From Clostridium sartagoforme (GTDB lineage: Bacteria; Bacillota; Clostridia; Clostridiales; Clostridiaceae), in NCBI RefSeq assembly GCF_004794105.1, contig NZ_SRYR01000001.1, positions 806,001 to 870,000 of the forward strand: DNA of 64,000 bases, in the 5' to 3' direction. The stretch's first letter is position 1, and each line of letters opens with the position of its first letter. The notes below the pieces were generated by a model. That model worked only from the letters and a program-made list of their open reading frames with translations, was not told the DNA's origin and ran no database searches. Positions 9,098 to 17,561 of this stretch are shown piece by piece. Both the position numbers and the translations under genes were made by a program.

Positions 9098-9248
9098 ATT
9101 GTTGAGGTGAGAAAAGGCTCCTCATACGCTGGTTCAGTAAAAAGAGATGTAGGATACGCCGCCCTACCAACAATCTATTATATTTATTTGTTTTAAAATT
9201 TGTTATTGTTAATTTGGGGTTGTTTTAAGCAGCCCTTTTTGATTTTCT
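9098..9248 (+). ncRNA. Unassigned structured 5' leader with intrinsic terminator (candidate riboswitch) upstream of asparaginase
   Basis: Closed by a perfect 7 bp stem ATTGTTG (9098-9104) / CAACAAT (9168-9174). Inside are a GAGG / CCTC arm (9104-9107 / 9119-9123 region), a possible CTG / CAG mini-hairpin and a GTAGG / CCTAC arm (9149-9153 / 9163-9167). The single-stranded motif ATACGC occurs twice, once after each arm (9124-9129 and 9154-9159). About 40 nt on is an intrinsic terminator, GGGTTG (9217-9222) / CAGCCC (9230-9235) plus TTTTT, then the asparaginase ribosome binding site. Aptamer-like junction, linker, terminator and gene is the layout of a transcription-attenuating riboswitch. The 5' arm (AGGTGAG...GGCTCCT) recalls the start of Mg2+ M-box RNAs, but the rest of that family is missing. 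ATTGTT at 9205-9210 could compete for the closing stem. I do not recognise the class. Confidence 0.65.
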
Positions 9249-9271
9249 TATTAAACTTTAGGAGGAGAGCC

Positions 9272-10258
9272 ATGAAAAAGGTAGCAGTAGTATTTAATGG
9301 TGGAACTATATCTATGAAGGTAGATGAAAGGATAAAAGCAGCAGTACCTAGTCTTACAGGAGAAGAAATAATGTCTATGGTTACTGGAATTGAAAATTAT
9401 GCAGAAGTAGAGTCATATAGTTTTTCTAGTAAACCTTCACCTCATATGACATTAGAAGATATGGTTGAATTAAGTAAATTAATAAAAAAATTAGTTGAAA
9501 GAGATGATATAGAAGGTGTTGTTTTAACTCATGGAACTGATACTTTAGAAGAAACAGCATACTTTTTAGATTTAACTATTGATACAGAAAAAGTAATAGT
9601 AGTAACAGGAGCCATGAGAAGTAGTTCGGAACTTGGATATGATGGACCATTTAATTTAGCTACTTCAATTTGTACTGCAATTTCTGAAGATGCAAAGGGA
9701 AGAGGAGTGCTAGTGTGTTTTAATGGAGAATTAAATTCTGCATCAGAAGTAACTAAAGCTAATTCAATGGCATTGAATGCTTTTAAGACACCTAATTTTG
9801 GACCTATAGGAATAGTAGATAATAATAAAGTTTTATTTTATAGAAAAACTATTAAACATAGAGTATATAATATATCTGAAGTAGTAGAAAAGGTTGCTTT
9901 AATTAAATGTGCAGCTGATATGGATTCAGAGTATTTAAATTTCTTAGTTGACAATAATTATAAAGGTATAGTTATTGAAGCACTAGGAAGAGGGAATGTA
10001 CCACCTAAAATGGTTGAAGGAATAAAAAGAGCTTTAAATAACAATATTCCTGTAGTTATTGTTTCTAGATGTTTTGAAGGAAGAGTCTTTGAATCCTATG
10101 GATATGATGGTGGAGGAAAAATGCTTAAGGACTTAGGAGTATTTTTCGAAGAAAGTATGCCAGGTCAAAAGGCGAGAATAAAGCTTATGGTAGCATTATC
10201 AAGTGACAAAGCTATTGATATAAAAGAATCTTTTAAGAGAAATACGAATCATAATTAA
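9272..10258 (+). CDS. ansA: L-asparaginase (type I, cytoplasmic-like)
   Basis: Hydrolyses L-asparagine to aspartate and ammonia. ATG 9272 follows GGAGGAG and begins MKKVAVVFNGGTISMK. The longer open frame from 9200 would translate through the terminator hairpin and is not credible. 328 residues. Both active-site Thr motifs of the family are seen: NGGTISM near residue 10 and LTHGTDTLEETA near 86. There is no signal peptide, which favours the cytosolic AnsA type. The acidic amide-binding loop GAMRSSSELGYDGPFNL follows. Expression is probably controlled by the leader at 9098-9248. No ansB (aspartase) follows; the next gene is a purine permease with its own promoter. Confidence 0.92.
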   Translation: MKKVAVVFNGGTISMKVDERIKAAVPSLTGEEIMSMVTGIENYAEVESYSFSSKPSPHMTLEDMVELSKLIKKLVERDDIEGVVLTHGTDTLEETAYFLDLTIDTEKVIVVTGAMRSSSELGYDGPFNLATSICTAISEDAKGRGVLVCFNGELNSASEVTKANSMALNAFKTPNFGPIGIVDNNKVLFYRKTIKHRVYNISEVVEKVALIKCAADMDSEYLNFLVDNNYKGIVIEALGRGNVPPKMVEGIKRALNNNIPVVIVSRCFEGRVFESYGYDGGGKMLKDLGVFFEESMPGQKARIKLMVALSSDKAIDIKESFKRNTNHN

Positions 10259-10284
10259 AAAATAATGCGATTTATACGTATTTA

Positions 10285-10313
10285 TTGACAAAAAAACGCG
10301 AAGAATATATAAT
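10285..10313 (+). promoter_or_regulatory. Sigma-A promoter of the guanine riboswitch transcript
   Basis: Perfect consensus TTGACA (10285-10290), 17 bp spacer, TATAAT (10308-10313). Transcription would start near 10320, 13 nt before the riboswitch P1 stem. A short open frame over this site is an artefact. Confidence 0.9.
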
Positions 10314-10330
10314 AATATTCGTAAGAAAGA

Positions 10331-10403
10331 TAACTCATATAGTATTGACGATAAGGGTCAAAAGTTTCTACCGAGATGCCGTAAATATCTTGACTATGAG
10401 TAT
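10331..10403 (+). ncRNA. Guanine-sensing purine riboswitch aptamer
   Basis: Matches the purine aptamer. P1 is ACTCATA (10333-10339) / TATGAGT (10395-10401). P2 is TTGAC / GTCAA, P3 is GAGAT / ATCTT, and the conserved junction AGTTTCTACC precedes P3. The specificity base in junction J3/1 is C (10394, in TTGACTATGAG). In characterised members C pairs with guanine and U would mean adenine, so this one should sense guanine or hypoxanthine. It precedes a terminator and a purine permease, the usual genetic setting. Confidence 0.95.
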
Positions 10404-10424
10404 GGTGCTTTTTTGGCATTTACG

Positions 10425-10470
10425 AATCCTAAGGGTTATCTTATATAAGATGATTCTTAGGATTTTTTTA
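10425..10470 (+). terminator. Expression-platform terminator of the guanine riboswitch
   Basis: Long stem AATCCTAAG (10425-10433) / CTTAGGATT (10456-10464) capped by ATCTTATATAAGAT, then a T-run. The upstream GCATTTACG can pair with CGTAAAT in P3, suggesting competing folds. Guanine binding would be expected to favour termination and shut off the permease. Confidence 0.9.
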
Positions 10471-10496
10471 TGAATAAAAACGTAGGGGGATAACAA

Positions 10497-11864
10497 ATGG
10501 AAAACTCACAACAAAAACAAGGTTTACTACCTATTTTACAAAACAAGAATGTAAATATGAAAAGAGAAATAATGGCAGGGCTTACTACCTTTTTAACTAT
10601 GGCATATATAGTTGCAGTAAATCCTAATATATTATCTGAAGCAGGAATGCCAGCAGGAGCATTAGTTACAGCTACATGTTTAGCAGCAGCAGTTGGATGT
10701 ATATTAATGGGGTTATTTGCTAATTTACCTTTTGCTTTAGCTTCTGGAATGGGTCTTAACGCTTTCTTTGCTTTTTCTGTAGTAATTGGTATGGGAATAT
10801 CATGGGAAATGGCATTAACTGCAGTATTTATTGAAGGTATTATATTTATACTTTTATCATTATTTAAAGTTCGTGAGGCAGTAGTTAATTCAATACCTAT
10901 GACTATGAAACATGCAGTTACAGCAGGTATAGGTATATTTATAGCATTTATTGGAATGGTTGGCTCAGGACTAGTTATAAATGATGATTCTACATTAGTA
11001 AAAATGGGAGAATTCTCACCTACAGTAATGATTGCTTTAATAGGATTAATAATTATTGCGGTATTAGATAAGAAAAAGGTTAAGGGATCTATATTATTTG
11101 GTATTTTAACTAGTACTTTATTAGCTTGGGGATATGCTTTAATAAATCCTGAGGTAGCAGCAAACCTTGGTATATATTTACCTGAAGGTATATTTAAATT
11201 TGAAAGTATAGCGCCTATAGCAGGAAAAATTGATTTTTCACATTTCTTTACTGCAGAATCTGCTGGTAAATTAATCGTTGTAATTTGCACTTTTTTATTT
11301 GTTGATTTCTTTGATACTGTTGGAACACTAGTAGGTGTTGCTTCTAGAGCAAATATGCTAGATGAAAAAGGAAATGTTCCAAATGCAGGTAGAGCTTTAT
11401 TAGTAGATGCTATTGCTACAACTGTTGGAGCGGTTTTAGGAGTTTCCACAGTTACTACATATGTTGAAAGTTCAACAGGAGTTGCAGCAGGTGGAAGAAC
11501 TGGATATACAGCAATAACTACAGGAATTTTATTCTTAATTGCTATGTTCTTTTCTCCAATATTTATAGCTATCCCATCATGTGCAACTGCACCAGCTCTA
11601 ATTTATGTTGGTTACTTAATGCTTGGAGCTGTTAAAAATATAGACTTCGATAATATTACTGAAGGTGTACCAGCCTTTATTACTATTGCAGGAATGGCTT
11701 TAACATATAGCATTGGTGATGGATTAACTTTAGGAATATTATCATATGTTATTATTAATTTAATTTACAATGCAATAAGCAAGGATAAAGAAAGCAGAAT
11801 GAAAGTATCTCCCGTAATGATTGTACTTGCTATAGTGTTTATGATTAAGCTATTATTCTTATAA
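10497..11864 (+). CDS. pbuG: NCS2 family purine (guanine/hypoxanthine) permease
   Basis: Membrane transporter importing purine bases. 455 residues with about 12-14 hydrophobic segments. AzgA/PbuG-branch motifs are visible: KREIMAGLTTFLTMAYI near residue 22, NPNILSEAG, FALASGMGLNAFFAF, the membrane-embedded FVDFFDTVGTLVGVA (about 272) and the STVTTYVESSTGVAAGGRTG stretch near 320-340. The ribosome binding site is AGGGGG, which follows the riboswitch terminator. Control by a guanine riboswitch supports a guanine/hypoxanthine substrate; exact substrate is inferred. A strong terminator follows. Confidence 0.9.
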   Translation: MENSQQKQGLLPILQNKNVNMKREIMAGLTTFLTMAYIVAVNPNILSEAGMPAGALVTATCLAAAVGCILMGLFANLPFALASGMGLNAFFAFSVVIGMGISWEMALTAVFIEGIIFILLSLFKVREAVVNSIPMTMKHAVTAGIGIFIAFIGMVGSGLVINDDSTLVKMGEFSPTVMIALIGLIIIAVLDKKKVKGSILFGILTSTLLAWGYALINPEVAANLGIYLPEGIFKFESIAPIAGKIDFSHFFTAESAGKLIVVICTFLFVDFFDTVGTLVGVASRANMLDEKGNVPNAGRALLVDAIATTVGAVLGVSTVTTYVESSTGVAAGGRTGYTAITTGILFLIAMFFSPIFIAIPSCATAPALIYVGYLMLGAVKNIDFDNITEGVPAFITIAGMALTYSIGDGLTLGILSYVIINLIYNAISKDKESRMKVSPVMIVLAIVFMIKLLFL

Positions 11865-11931
11865 AATAGAAAATTATATTTTATATAAATTAATTAAGAA
11901 GAGAACTCTTTTTAATTCGTAAATCCCGAAA

Positions 11932-11966
11932 AAGAGAAGTGATGAAAAATTCACTTCTCTTTTTTA
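11932..11966 (+). terminator. Terminator of the purine permease gene
   Basis: AAGAGAAGTGA / TCACTTCTCTT stem, then TTTTTATATT. Strong intrinsic terminator about 70 nt after the stop. Confidence 0.93.
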
Positions 11967-11998
11967 TATTTAATTGTTAACAATTTATGAACAAACCA

Positions 11999-12027
11999 TT
12001 GACTTTATCTTAGCCATAAATTATATT
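11999..12027 (+). promoter_or_regulatory. Sigma-A promoter of the yicC-remA-gmk operon
   Basis: TTGACT (11999-12004), 17 bp, TATATT (12022-12027). Near-consensus, following the permease terminator and 60 nt before yicC. Confidence 0.8.
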
Positions 12028-12086
12028 AAAGATGTTCTAAAAAAAGAAATAATTTATATTATGTATAAATAGCTTTGGAGGCATAT

Positions 12087-12968
12087 ATGGTTAAGAGTAT
12101 GACTAGCTTTGGGCGAGCTAGTAATGACGAAGGAAATAAATATTTATTTTCTGTAGAAATGAAAAGTGTTAATAGCAGATATTTAGATGTTAATGTTAGG
12201 ATACCCAAAAGTTATATTGCTTTAGAGGAAGAAATAAGAAAACTAATTAATTCTAAACTATCTAGAGGTAAGGTAGATGTTTTTATCAACCAAAAGAATT
12301 ATTCACAAGGTGATGGAGTATGTAAGCTAAATGTAAAGCTTGCAGAAAGTTATTATAATGCCTTAAAAGAAATAGAAGAAACCTTAAATGTTAAAAATGA
12401 TATTACTGTTACTCAAATAGCAAAATTTCCTGAAGTGATTAGTATAGTAGAAGAAGAGGAGTCCATTGAAGAAATATGGAGTTTAATTAAACCTCTTATA
12501 ATTTCATCTTTAGAAATGATGGAAAGTATGCGAATAATTGAAGGTGAAAAGCTTAAGGAAGATATCTTAAATAAATTAAATGAAATAGAAGATATAGTAG
12601 TAGAAATTGAAAAGATATCTGATTTAGTTCCTAAGGCATATAAGAAAAAGCTTGAGAACAGAATAAAAGAGTTGCTTGAAGGTATAGACATTGATGAAGG
12701 AAGAATGGCTCAAGAAATAGCTATAATTTCTGATAAGTCTGCAGTAGATGAAGAAATTACAAGACTTAGAAGTCATTTAAATCAAATGAGACTAACTTTA
12801 AAAGATGGAGAACAAATAGGAAGAAAGTTAGACTTTATAATTCAAGAAATGAATAGGGAAGCAAATACTATTGCTTCAAAATCAAGTGATATGGATATGA
12901 CAAACTATGTCATTAACATAAAAAATCTAATAGAAAAAATAAGAGAACAAGTGCAAAATATAGAATAA
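12087..12968 (+). CDS. yicC: YicC family protein (probable endoribonuclease)
   Basis: Member of the YicC/YloC family, which in other bacteria cleaves or destabilises RNA. ATG 12087 follows GGAGG; an upstream TTG at 12075 lies within that site and is rejected. The product starts [12 protein letters not shown], the family's conserved N-terminus, and is 293 residues, the normal length. The C-terminal DUF1732 region is recognisable by [14 protein letters not shown] and [18 protein letters not shown] (about 240-280). It heads the operon that continues with remA, gmk and rpoZ, an order shared with Bacillus. Confidence 0.93.
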   Translation: MVKSMTSFGRASNDEGNKYLFSVEMKSVNSRYLDVNVRIPKSYIALEEEIRKLINSKLSRGKVDVFINQKNYSQGDGVCKLNVKLAESYYNALKEIEETLNVKNDITVTQIAKFPEVISIVEEEESIEEIWSLIKPLIISSLEMMESMRIIEGEKLKEDILNKLNEIEDIVVEIEKISDLVPKAYKKKLENRIKELLEGIDIDEGRMAQEIAIISDKSAVDEEITRLRSHLNQMRLTLKDGEQIGRKLDFIIQEMNREANTIASKSSDMDMTNYVINIKNLIEKIREQVQNIE

Positions 12969-12982
12969 TTAGGAGGAAAATA

Positions 12983-13252
12983 ATGGGAATCAAATTAATT
13001 AACATTGGATTTGGAAACATAGTATCTGCAAATAGACTAGTTGCTATTGTAAGTCCTGAATCTGCACCTATTAAAAGAATAATTCAAGAGGCAAGAGATA
13101 GAGGGATGCTTATTGATGCAACCTATGGTAGAAGAACTAGAGCGGTTATTATAACAGATAGCGATCATGTAATTTTATCAGCTGTACAACCTGAGACTGT
13201 TGCACATAGATTAGTAGTTAAAGATGAAACAGTAGATGAGGTAGATGAATAA
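12983..13252 (+). CDS. remA: RemA/DUF370 family regulatory protein
   Basis: 89-residue DNA-binding regulator. In Bacillus subtilis RemA activates biofilm matrix genes; in clostridia the role is less clear. The full-length conserved pattern is visible: [20 protein letters not shown], then [44 protein letters not shown]. Good AGGAGG site 8 nt upstream. Its last base overlaps the gmk start (TAATG), so the two are translationally coupled. Confidence 0.93.
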   Translation: MGIKLINIGFGNIVSANRLVAIVSPESAPIKRIIQEARDRGMLIDATYGRRTRAVIITDSDHVILSAVQPETVAHRLVVKDETVDEVDE

Positions 13253-13890
13253 TGCAAAATAATAGGGGAGTATTAATAGTTATTTCAGGTCCATCTGGAG
13301 CTGGAAAAGGTACTATTTGTAAGGCTTTATTAGAAAAGCATAAAAATATTTATCTTTCAGTTTCAGCTACTACTAGACAACCTAGAGAAGGTGAAGTTGA
13401 AGGAGTAAACTATTATTTTTTAACTAAGGATGATTTTGAAGAAAAGGTAAGAAATAATGGATTTTTAGAATATGCTAATGTACATGGTAATTTTTATGGT
13501 ACACCTAAAGTTAATGTAGAAAAAATGCTAGAAGATGGGAAGGATGTTATTTTAGAAATAGACATTCAAGGAGCACTTCAAGTAAAAGAAAACTTTAAAG
13601 AAGGCGTATTTATATTTATTCTTCCACCATCTATGGAAGAATTAAAGCAAAGAATAATTAAAAGAGGAAGCGAAACAGAAGAATCCTTAATGACTAGATT
13701 TAAAAATGCATATAAGGAAATCAATTATGTTTCAAAATATAATTATGCAGTGGTTAATGATACTTTAGAAGTAGCTGTAGCTAAAGTAGAAGGAATTATT
13801 ACTGCTGAAAAATGTAGAGTAGATAGAATAAAGGAAAATACAATATTAGATTCTAAGGAGGGCTTAATTCATGAACAACTCTATGATTAA
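13252..13890 (+). CDS. gmk: Guanylate kinase
   Basis: Phosphorylates GMP to GDP with ATP; cytoplasmic, nucleotide synthesis and salvage. 212 residues. P-loop GPSGAGKGT at about residues 11-19, GMP-binding TTRQPREGEVEGVNYYF, then DVILEIDIQGALQV and the lid region RIIKRGSETEESLMTRFKNA. Overlaps the remA stop by one base and the rpoZ start by 20 bases. gmk-rpoZ is a widespread pair. Confidence 0.97.
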   Translation: MQNNRGVLIVISGPSGAGKGTICKALLEKHKNIYLSVSATTRQPREGEVEGVNYYFLTKDDFEEKVRNNGFLEYANVHGNFYGTPKVNVEKMLEDGKDVILEIDIQGALQVKENFKEGVFIFILPPSMEELKQRIIKRGSETEESLMTRFKNAYKEINYVSKYNYAVVNDTLEVAVAKVEGIITAEKCRVDRIKENTILDSKEGLIHEQLYD

Positions 13891-14095
13891 TCCATCAATA
13901 ATGGATTTATTACAAAAGGTAGATGATAGATATTCATTAGTAATGGTAACATCAAAAAGGGCAAGACAATTAATTAATGGGAGTGAACCATTAGTTGCAA
14001 CAAAGTCAAAGAAACCACTTACTATTGCTATTAACGAAGTAAATGAAGGCGAAGTTGGATTTGAACCATCACCTGTAAAAGAAGGTTCTAAATAA
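13871..14095 (+). CDS. rpoZ: DNA-directed RNA polymerase omega subunit
   Basis: 74-residue accessory subunit that helps fold and dock the RNA polymerase beta' subunit. It carries the family core MINPSIMDLLQKVDDRYSLV and TSKRARQLING. The start lies inside the end of gmk, preceded by AAGGAGGG, which shows coupling. coaBC begins 1 nt after its stop. Confidence 0.95.
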   Translation: MNNSMINPSIMDLLQKVDDRYSLVMVTSKRARQLINGSEPLVATKSKKPLTIAINEVNEGEVGFEPSPVKEGSK

Positions 14096-14096
14096 T

Positions 14097-15296
14097 ATGG
14101 AAAATAAAAGGTGTGTTTGTATAGGAGTAAGTGGAGGAATAGCTGCTTATAAAGCATTAGATATTGTAAGTGCTTTAAGGAAAAAGGATATAGATGTTAG
14201 AGTTATAATGACTGAGTCTGCAACTAAGTTTGTTGCACCTCTTACATTTCAATCATTGAGTCAAAATATGGTTACAACAGATATGTTTGCAGAACCTAAA
14301 GCTTTTGAAATACAGCATATATCTTTAGCAAAAAGAGCTGATGTTTTCCTAGTAGCACCAGCAACAGCAAATATTATTGGGAAGGTAGCAAATGGTATTG
14401 CTGATGATATGTTATCAACTACTATTATGGCTACAAAGGCAAAGGTAATATTTGCACCAGCAATGAATACAAATATGTATGAAAATAAAATAGTTCAATC
14501 TAATATAGAAAAACTTAAAGGCTTAGGATATGAGTTTATTGAACCTGCCTCTGGAAGGCTTGCTTGTGGAGACGAAGGCAGAGGTAAACTAGCAGATGTA
14601 AATACTATTGTAGAGAAAGTCTTAGATGCACTAGAAAGCAAAGATATTCCTAAAGATTTATTAGGAAAGAAGGTTTTGATTAGTGCAGGACCTACATATT
14701 CAAATATTGATCCAGTGAGATTTATAACTAATAAATCTACAGGAAAAATGGGGTATTATATAGCTGAAGAAGCAAGAGATAGAGGGGCTGATGTTACTTT
14801 AGTTTCAGGTCCTACAAATTTAAAACCTCCTTCTGGGGTTAAGGTTATAAATATAACTACAAATGAAGAAATGAAGGAAGCCATCTTTGAAAACTATGAT
14901 GATAGTGATATTGTTATAAAGTCTGCAGCAGTTGCAGATTATAAAATTAAGAATTATAGTAATGATAAGATAAAAAAAGGTGATGGAGACTTAGTTTTAA
15001 CATTTGTAAGAGATAATGATATATTAAAGCTTCTTGGAGAAAAGAAGACTAATCAAATACTTGTTGGTTTTGCTGCAGAGAGCACTAATATAAGTGAAAA
15101 TGCAAGGAGAAAACTAGAGAACAAGAATTTAGATTATATAGTGGCTAATGATATTACAAGTTCAGATACTGGATTTGGTAGTGATGATAATAAAGTAGTT
15201 ATCTTTACAAAAGATGGAGAAGAAATTAATTTAGATAAGATGAGCAAAAGAAAAGTTGCTTCAAAAATCTTTGATACTATTTTAAGAAAGCGCTAA
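14097..15296 (+). CDS. coaBC: Bifunctional CoaBC (phosphopantothenate-cysteine ligase / decarboxylase)
   Basis: Performs two steps of coenzyme A synthesis: joins cysteine to 4'-phosphopantothenate and decarboxylates the product. 399 residues. The N-terminal flavoprotein domain (CoaC) has GVSGGIAAYKALDI, the active-site His in QHISLAKRAD, and PAMNTNMYENKIVQ. The C-terminal ligase domain (CoaB) starts near 188 with KKVLISAGPTYSNIDPVRFITN and has SAAVADYK. The stop codon sits in the loop of a terminator. CoaD, a later step of the pathway, is at 32396. Confidence 0.97.
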   Translation: MENKRCVCIGVSGGIAAYKALDIVSALRKKDIDVRVIMTESATKFVAPLTFQSLSQNMVTTDMFAEPKAFEIQHISLAKRADVFLVAPATANIIGKVANGIADDMLSTTIMATKAKVIFAPAMNTNMYENKIVQSNIEKLKGLGYEFIEPASGRLACGDEGRGKLADVNTIVEKVLDALESKDIPKDLLGKKVLISAGPTYSNIDPVRFITNKSTGKMGYYIAEEARDRGADVTLVSGPTNLKPPSGVKVINITTNEEMKEAIFENYDDSDIVIKSAAVADYKIKNYSNDKIKKGDGDLVLTFVRDNDILKLLGEKKTNQILVGFAAESTNISENARRKLENKNLDYIVANDITSSDTGFGSDDNKVVIFTKDGEEINLDKMSKRKVASKIFDTILRKR

Positions 15297-15312
15297 AATG
15301 CGCTTTCTTTTA
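15284..15312 (+). terminator. Terminator enclosing the coaBC stop codon
   Basis: AAGAAAGCGC (15284-15293) / GCGCTTTCTT (15300-15309), loop TAAAAT that contains the TAA stop, followed by TTATATC. The terminator doubles as the last codons of coaBC. The T-run is short, so read-through into priA is possible. Confidence 0.75.
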
Positions 15313-15351
15313 TATCATTATAATTAGTACCTAATAAAAGGGTGAGTAAAT

Positions 15352-17547
15352 TTGAAAAAATACGCAGAAATTGTTATTAATAATGATGCCTTAGATATAG
15401 ATAAACCTTTTACTTATAAGATACCTGAAGAATTAGGAGATAAAATAAAAGAAGGCCAATGGGTAAAGGTTCCTTTTGGAATTAAAAACTCACTTGTTGA
15501 TGGATTTATAATGGCCTTAAAGGATGATGAAGTTGAAGGAATTAGAATTAAGAGTATAAAGCTTATTGTAAAGGAAGAACCACTTTTAGATAGTGATGAT
15601 TTAAAATTAATAGAGTTTCTTAAAGAAAATTATTTATGTAGATATATTGATGGTATAAGGCTCTTAATTCCGCAAGGGGTGTTAAAAGGAGCTAAAAATA
15701 AATTTAAGTTAGTTGTTTCTACAGGCATTTTTCCTCCTGCTGAAATAGAAGAAAAATACAAGGATATTTTTGATTTTATTAGAGACAATGAAGGTAAATA
15801 CAATAAAAGTGAACTTATAAAAGAAAAAGGATTTTCAAGCTATAAAATTAATAAGCTTATTAAAGAAGAGTATTTAAAAGTTTCAGAGGAAATAGTATAT
15901 AGATATAACATTAAAGAATATATTGATTATAAAGAAAAGGAATTAACTGTAGATCAAAAATCAGCATTAGATGAAATTAGAAATTCTAATAAGAACATTG
16001 TACTTCTAAAGGGTGTAACAGGTTCAGGTAAAACTGAAGTTTATATGCAATTAGTAAAGGAAGCAATTAGTCAAAATAAATCTTGTGTAGTTTTAGTTCC
16101 AGAAATATCCTTAACGCCTCAAATGATAGAAAGATTTAAGGGGAGATTTGGAAGAGAGGTAGCAGTATTTCATAGTAAGCTTTCAGATGGTGAAAAATAT
16201 GATGAGTGGTATAGGGTTAAGAGTGGAAAGGCTAAGCTTGTAATTGGAGCTAGAAGTGCTTTATTTCTACCTTTTGTAAATCTTGGATTAATAATTATAG
16301 ATGAAGAACATGAAAATACCTATAAATCAGAACAAAGTCCAAGATATGTAACTAGAGAGGTTGCTGAATATATTAGTACTTTAAAAGGTGCTAAGGTTAT
16401 ATTAGGATCTGCTACTCCATCAATAGAAACATACTATAGGGCTTTAAGTTCAGAAATTCAGTTAGTTGAATTAAATAATAGGGTTGATAATAAACCAATG
16501 CCTAATATGGATATTGTGGATATGAGGGAAGAACTTAAAGAAGGTAATATATCTATGTTTAGCAGAAAGCTTTACCACGAAATGAAAGAAGCTTTAAGTA
16601 GGAAAGAGCAAATTATATTATTCTTAAATAGAAGAGGCTTTTCAACCTTTGTTTCTTGTAGAGCCTGCGGCTATGTATTTAAGTGCCCTAAATGTGACAT
16701 TTCTATGACTTTTCACAAAAATGGATATCTAGCATGTCATTATTGTGGTTATGGAGAGCCACAGTCTAAGATATGTCCAAAATGTAAAAGCAAATATGTA
16801 AAACATTTTGGAGCAGGAACTGAAAGAGTAGAGGAAGAAGTAAAGAAATATTTTAAAGATGCTAAAGTGTTAAGAATGGATATGGATACTACAAGAAATA
16901 AGAATTCACATGAAAGTATCTATAACTCATTTAAAAATGGTGATGGGGATATTTTAATAGGAACTCAAATGATATCAAAAGGACTAGATTTTGAAAATGT
17001 TACTTTAGTAGGCATATTAGCAGCAGATATGTCCTTGAATATTCCAGATTATAGATCTGCGGAAAGAACATTTCAAATAGTAACCCAAGTTGCAGGAAGA
17101 GCAGGTAGGGGTGAAAAAAAAGGGAAGGTAATTATTCAAAGTTATAGCCCAGATCATTATAGTTTGAATTATGCAAAGAATTATGATTATGATGGCTTTT
17201 ATAATGATGAATTTACAACTAGAGGTTTGATGTATTACCCTCCTTTTGGTAAAATACTATTAGTGAATGCATCTTCTAAAAATGAAGTTTCTTTAAAGAA
17301 TTTTATGAATAATTTAAGGGATGAACTTGGATTTATTGCAAAGGATGAAGATAATATTGAAATCTTAGGTCCAGTTCCATGTATTATTTCTAAGATTAAA
17401 GATAATTTTAGATGGCAAATAATATTTAAAGGGGATTTATCATTAGATTTTTGTAAAAAAATTAAAGATAAACTTTATCAATTAAACAAGAATGTATATA
17501 ATGAAATAAAAGTATATATTGATATTAACCCAAATAACTTGACTTAA
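15352..17547 (+). CDS. priA: Primosomal replication restart helicase PriA
   Basis: Recognises stalled forks and reloads the replicative helicase. 731 residues starting at TTG 15352 behind GGGTGA. Order of parts: N-terminal fork-binding domain (about 1-105), winged-helix region, helicase lobe 1 with Walker A TGSGKTEVY near 224 and DEEH box IIDEEHENTYKSE. Next is a zinc-binding insert with four CxxC pairs (CRACGYVFKCPKC, CHYCGYG, CPKCKSKY), then lobe 2 with QVAGRAGRG. C-terminal domain to the end. Normal length and no missing cysteine. Confidence 0.97.
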   Translation: MKKYAEIVINNDALDIDKPFTYKIPEELGDKIKEGQWVKVPFGIKNSLVDGFIMALKDDEVEGIRIKSIKLIVKEEPLLDSDDLKLIEFLKENYLCRYIDGIRLLIPQGVLKGAKNKFKLVVSTGIFPPAEIEEKYKDIFDFIRDNEGKYNKSELIKEKGFSSYKINKLIKEEYLKVSEEIVYRYNIKEYIDYKEKELTVDQKSALDEIRNSNKNIVLLKGVTGSGKTEVYMQLVKEAISQNKSCVVLVPEISLTPQMIERFKGRFGREVAVFHSKLSDGEKYDEWYRVKSGKAKLVIGARSALFLPFVNLGLIIIDEEHENTYKSEQSPRYVTREVAEYISTLKGAKVILGSATPSIETYYRALSSEIQLVELNNRVDNKPMPNMDIVDMREELKEGNISMFSRKLYHEMKEALSRKEQIILFLNRRGFSTFVSCRACGYVFKCPKCDISMTFHKNGYLACHYCGYGEPQSKICPKCKSKYVKHFGAGTERVEEEVKKYFKDAKVLRMDMDTTRNKNSHESIYNSFKNGDGDILIGTQMISKGLDFENVTLVGILAADMSLNIPDYRSAERTFQIVTQVAGRAGRGEKKGKVIIQSYSPDHYSLNYAKNYDYDGFYNDEFTTRGLMYYPPFGKILLVNASSKNEVSLKNFMNNLRDELGFIAKDEDNIEILGPVPCIISKIKDNFRWQIIFKGDLSLDFCKKIKDKLYQLNKNVYNEIKVYIDINPNNLT

Positions 17548-17561
17548 AGGAGGTAAAACAA

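Noticed and set aside
9098-9174. Assignment of the asparaginase leader to the Mg2+ M-box riboswitch
   Set aside because: Only the first arm resembles the M-box start, and with four extra bases in its loop; the long 3' part of the M-box is absent and the downstream gene is not a metal transporter.
9200-9271. N-terminal extension of the asparaginase starting at 9200
   Set aside because: It would translate the terminator hairpin; the family start MKKVAVV with a GGAGGAG site is at 9272.
10285-10473. A 62-codon plus-strand frame starting at TTG
   Set aside because: It begins in the -35 box of the promoter and runs through the guanine riboswitch and its terminator.
10457-11449. A 330-codon open frame on the minus strand opposite the purine permease
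   Set aside because: It mirrors the permease frame, has a composition full of Pro/Ile/Ala typical of an antisense reading of a membrane protein, no binding site and no recognisable motif.
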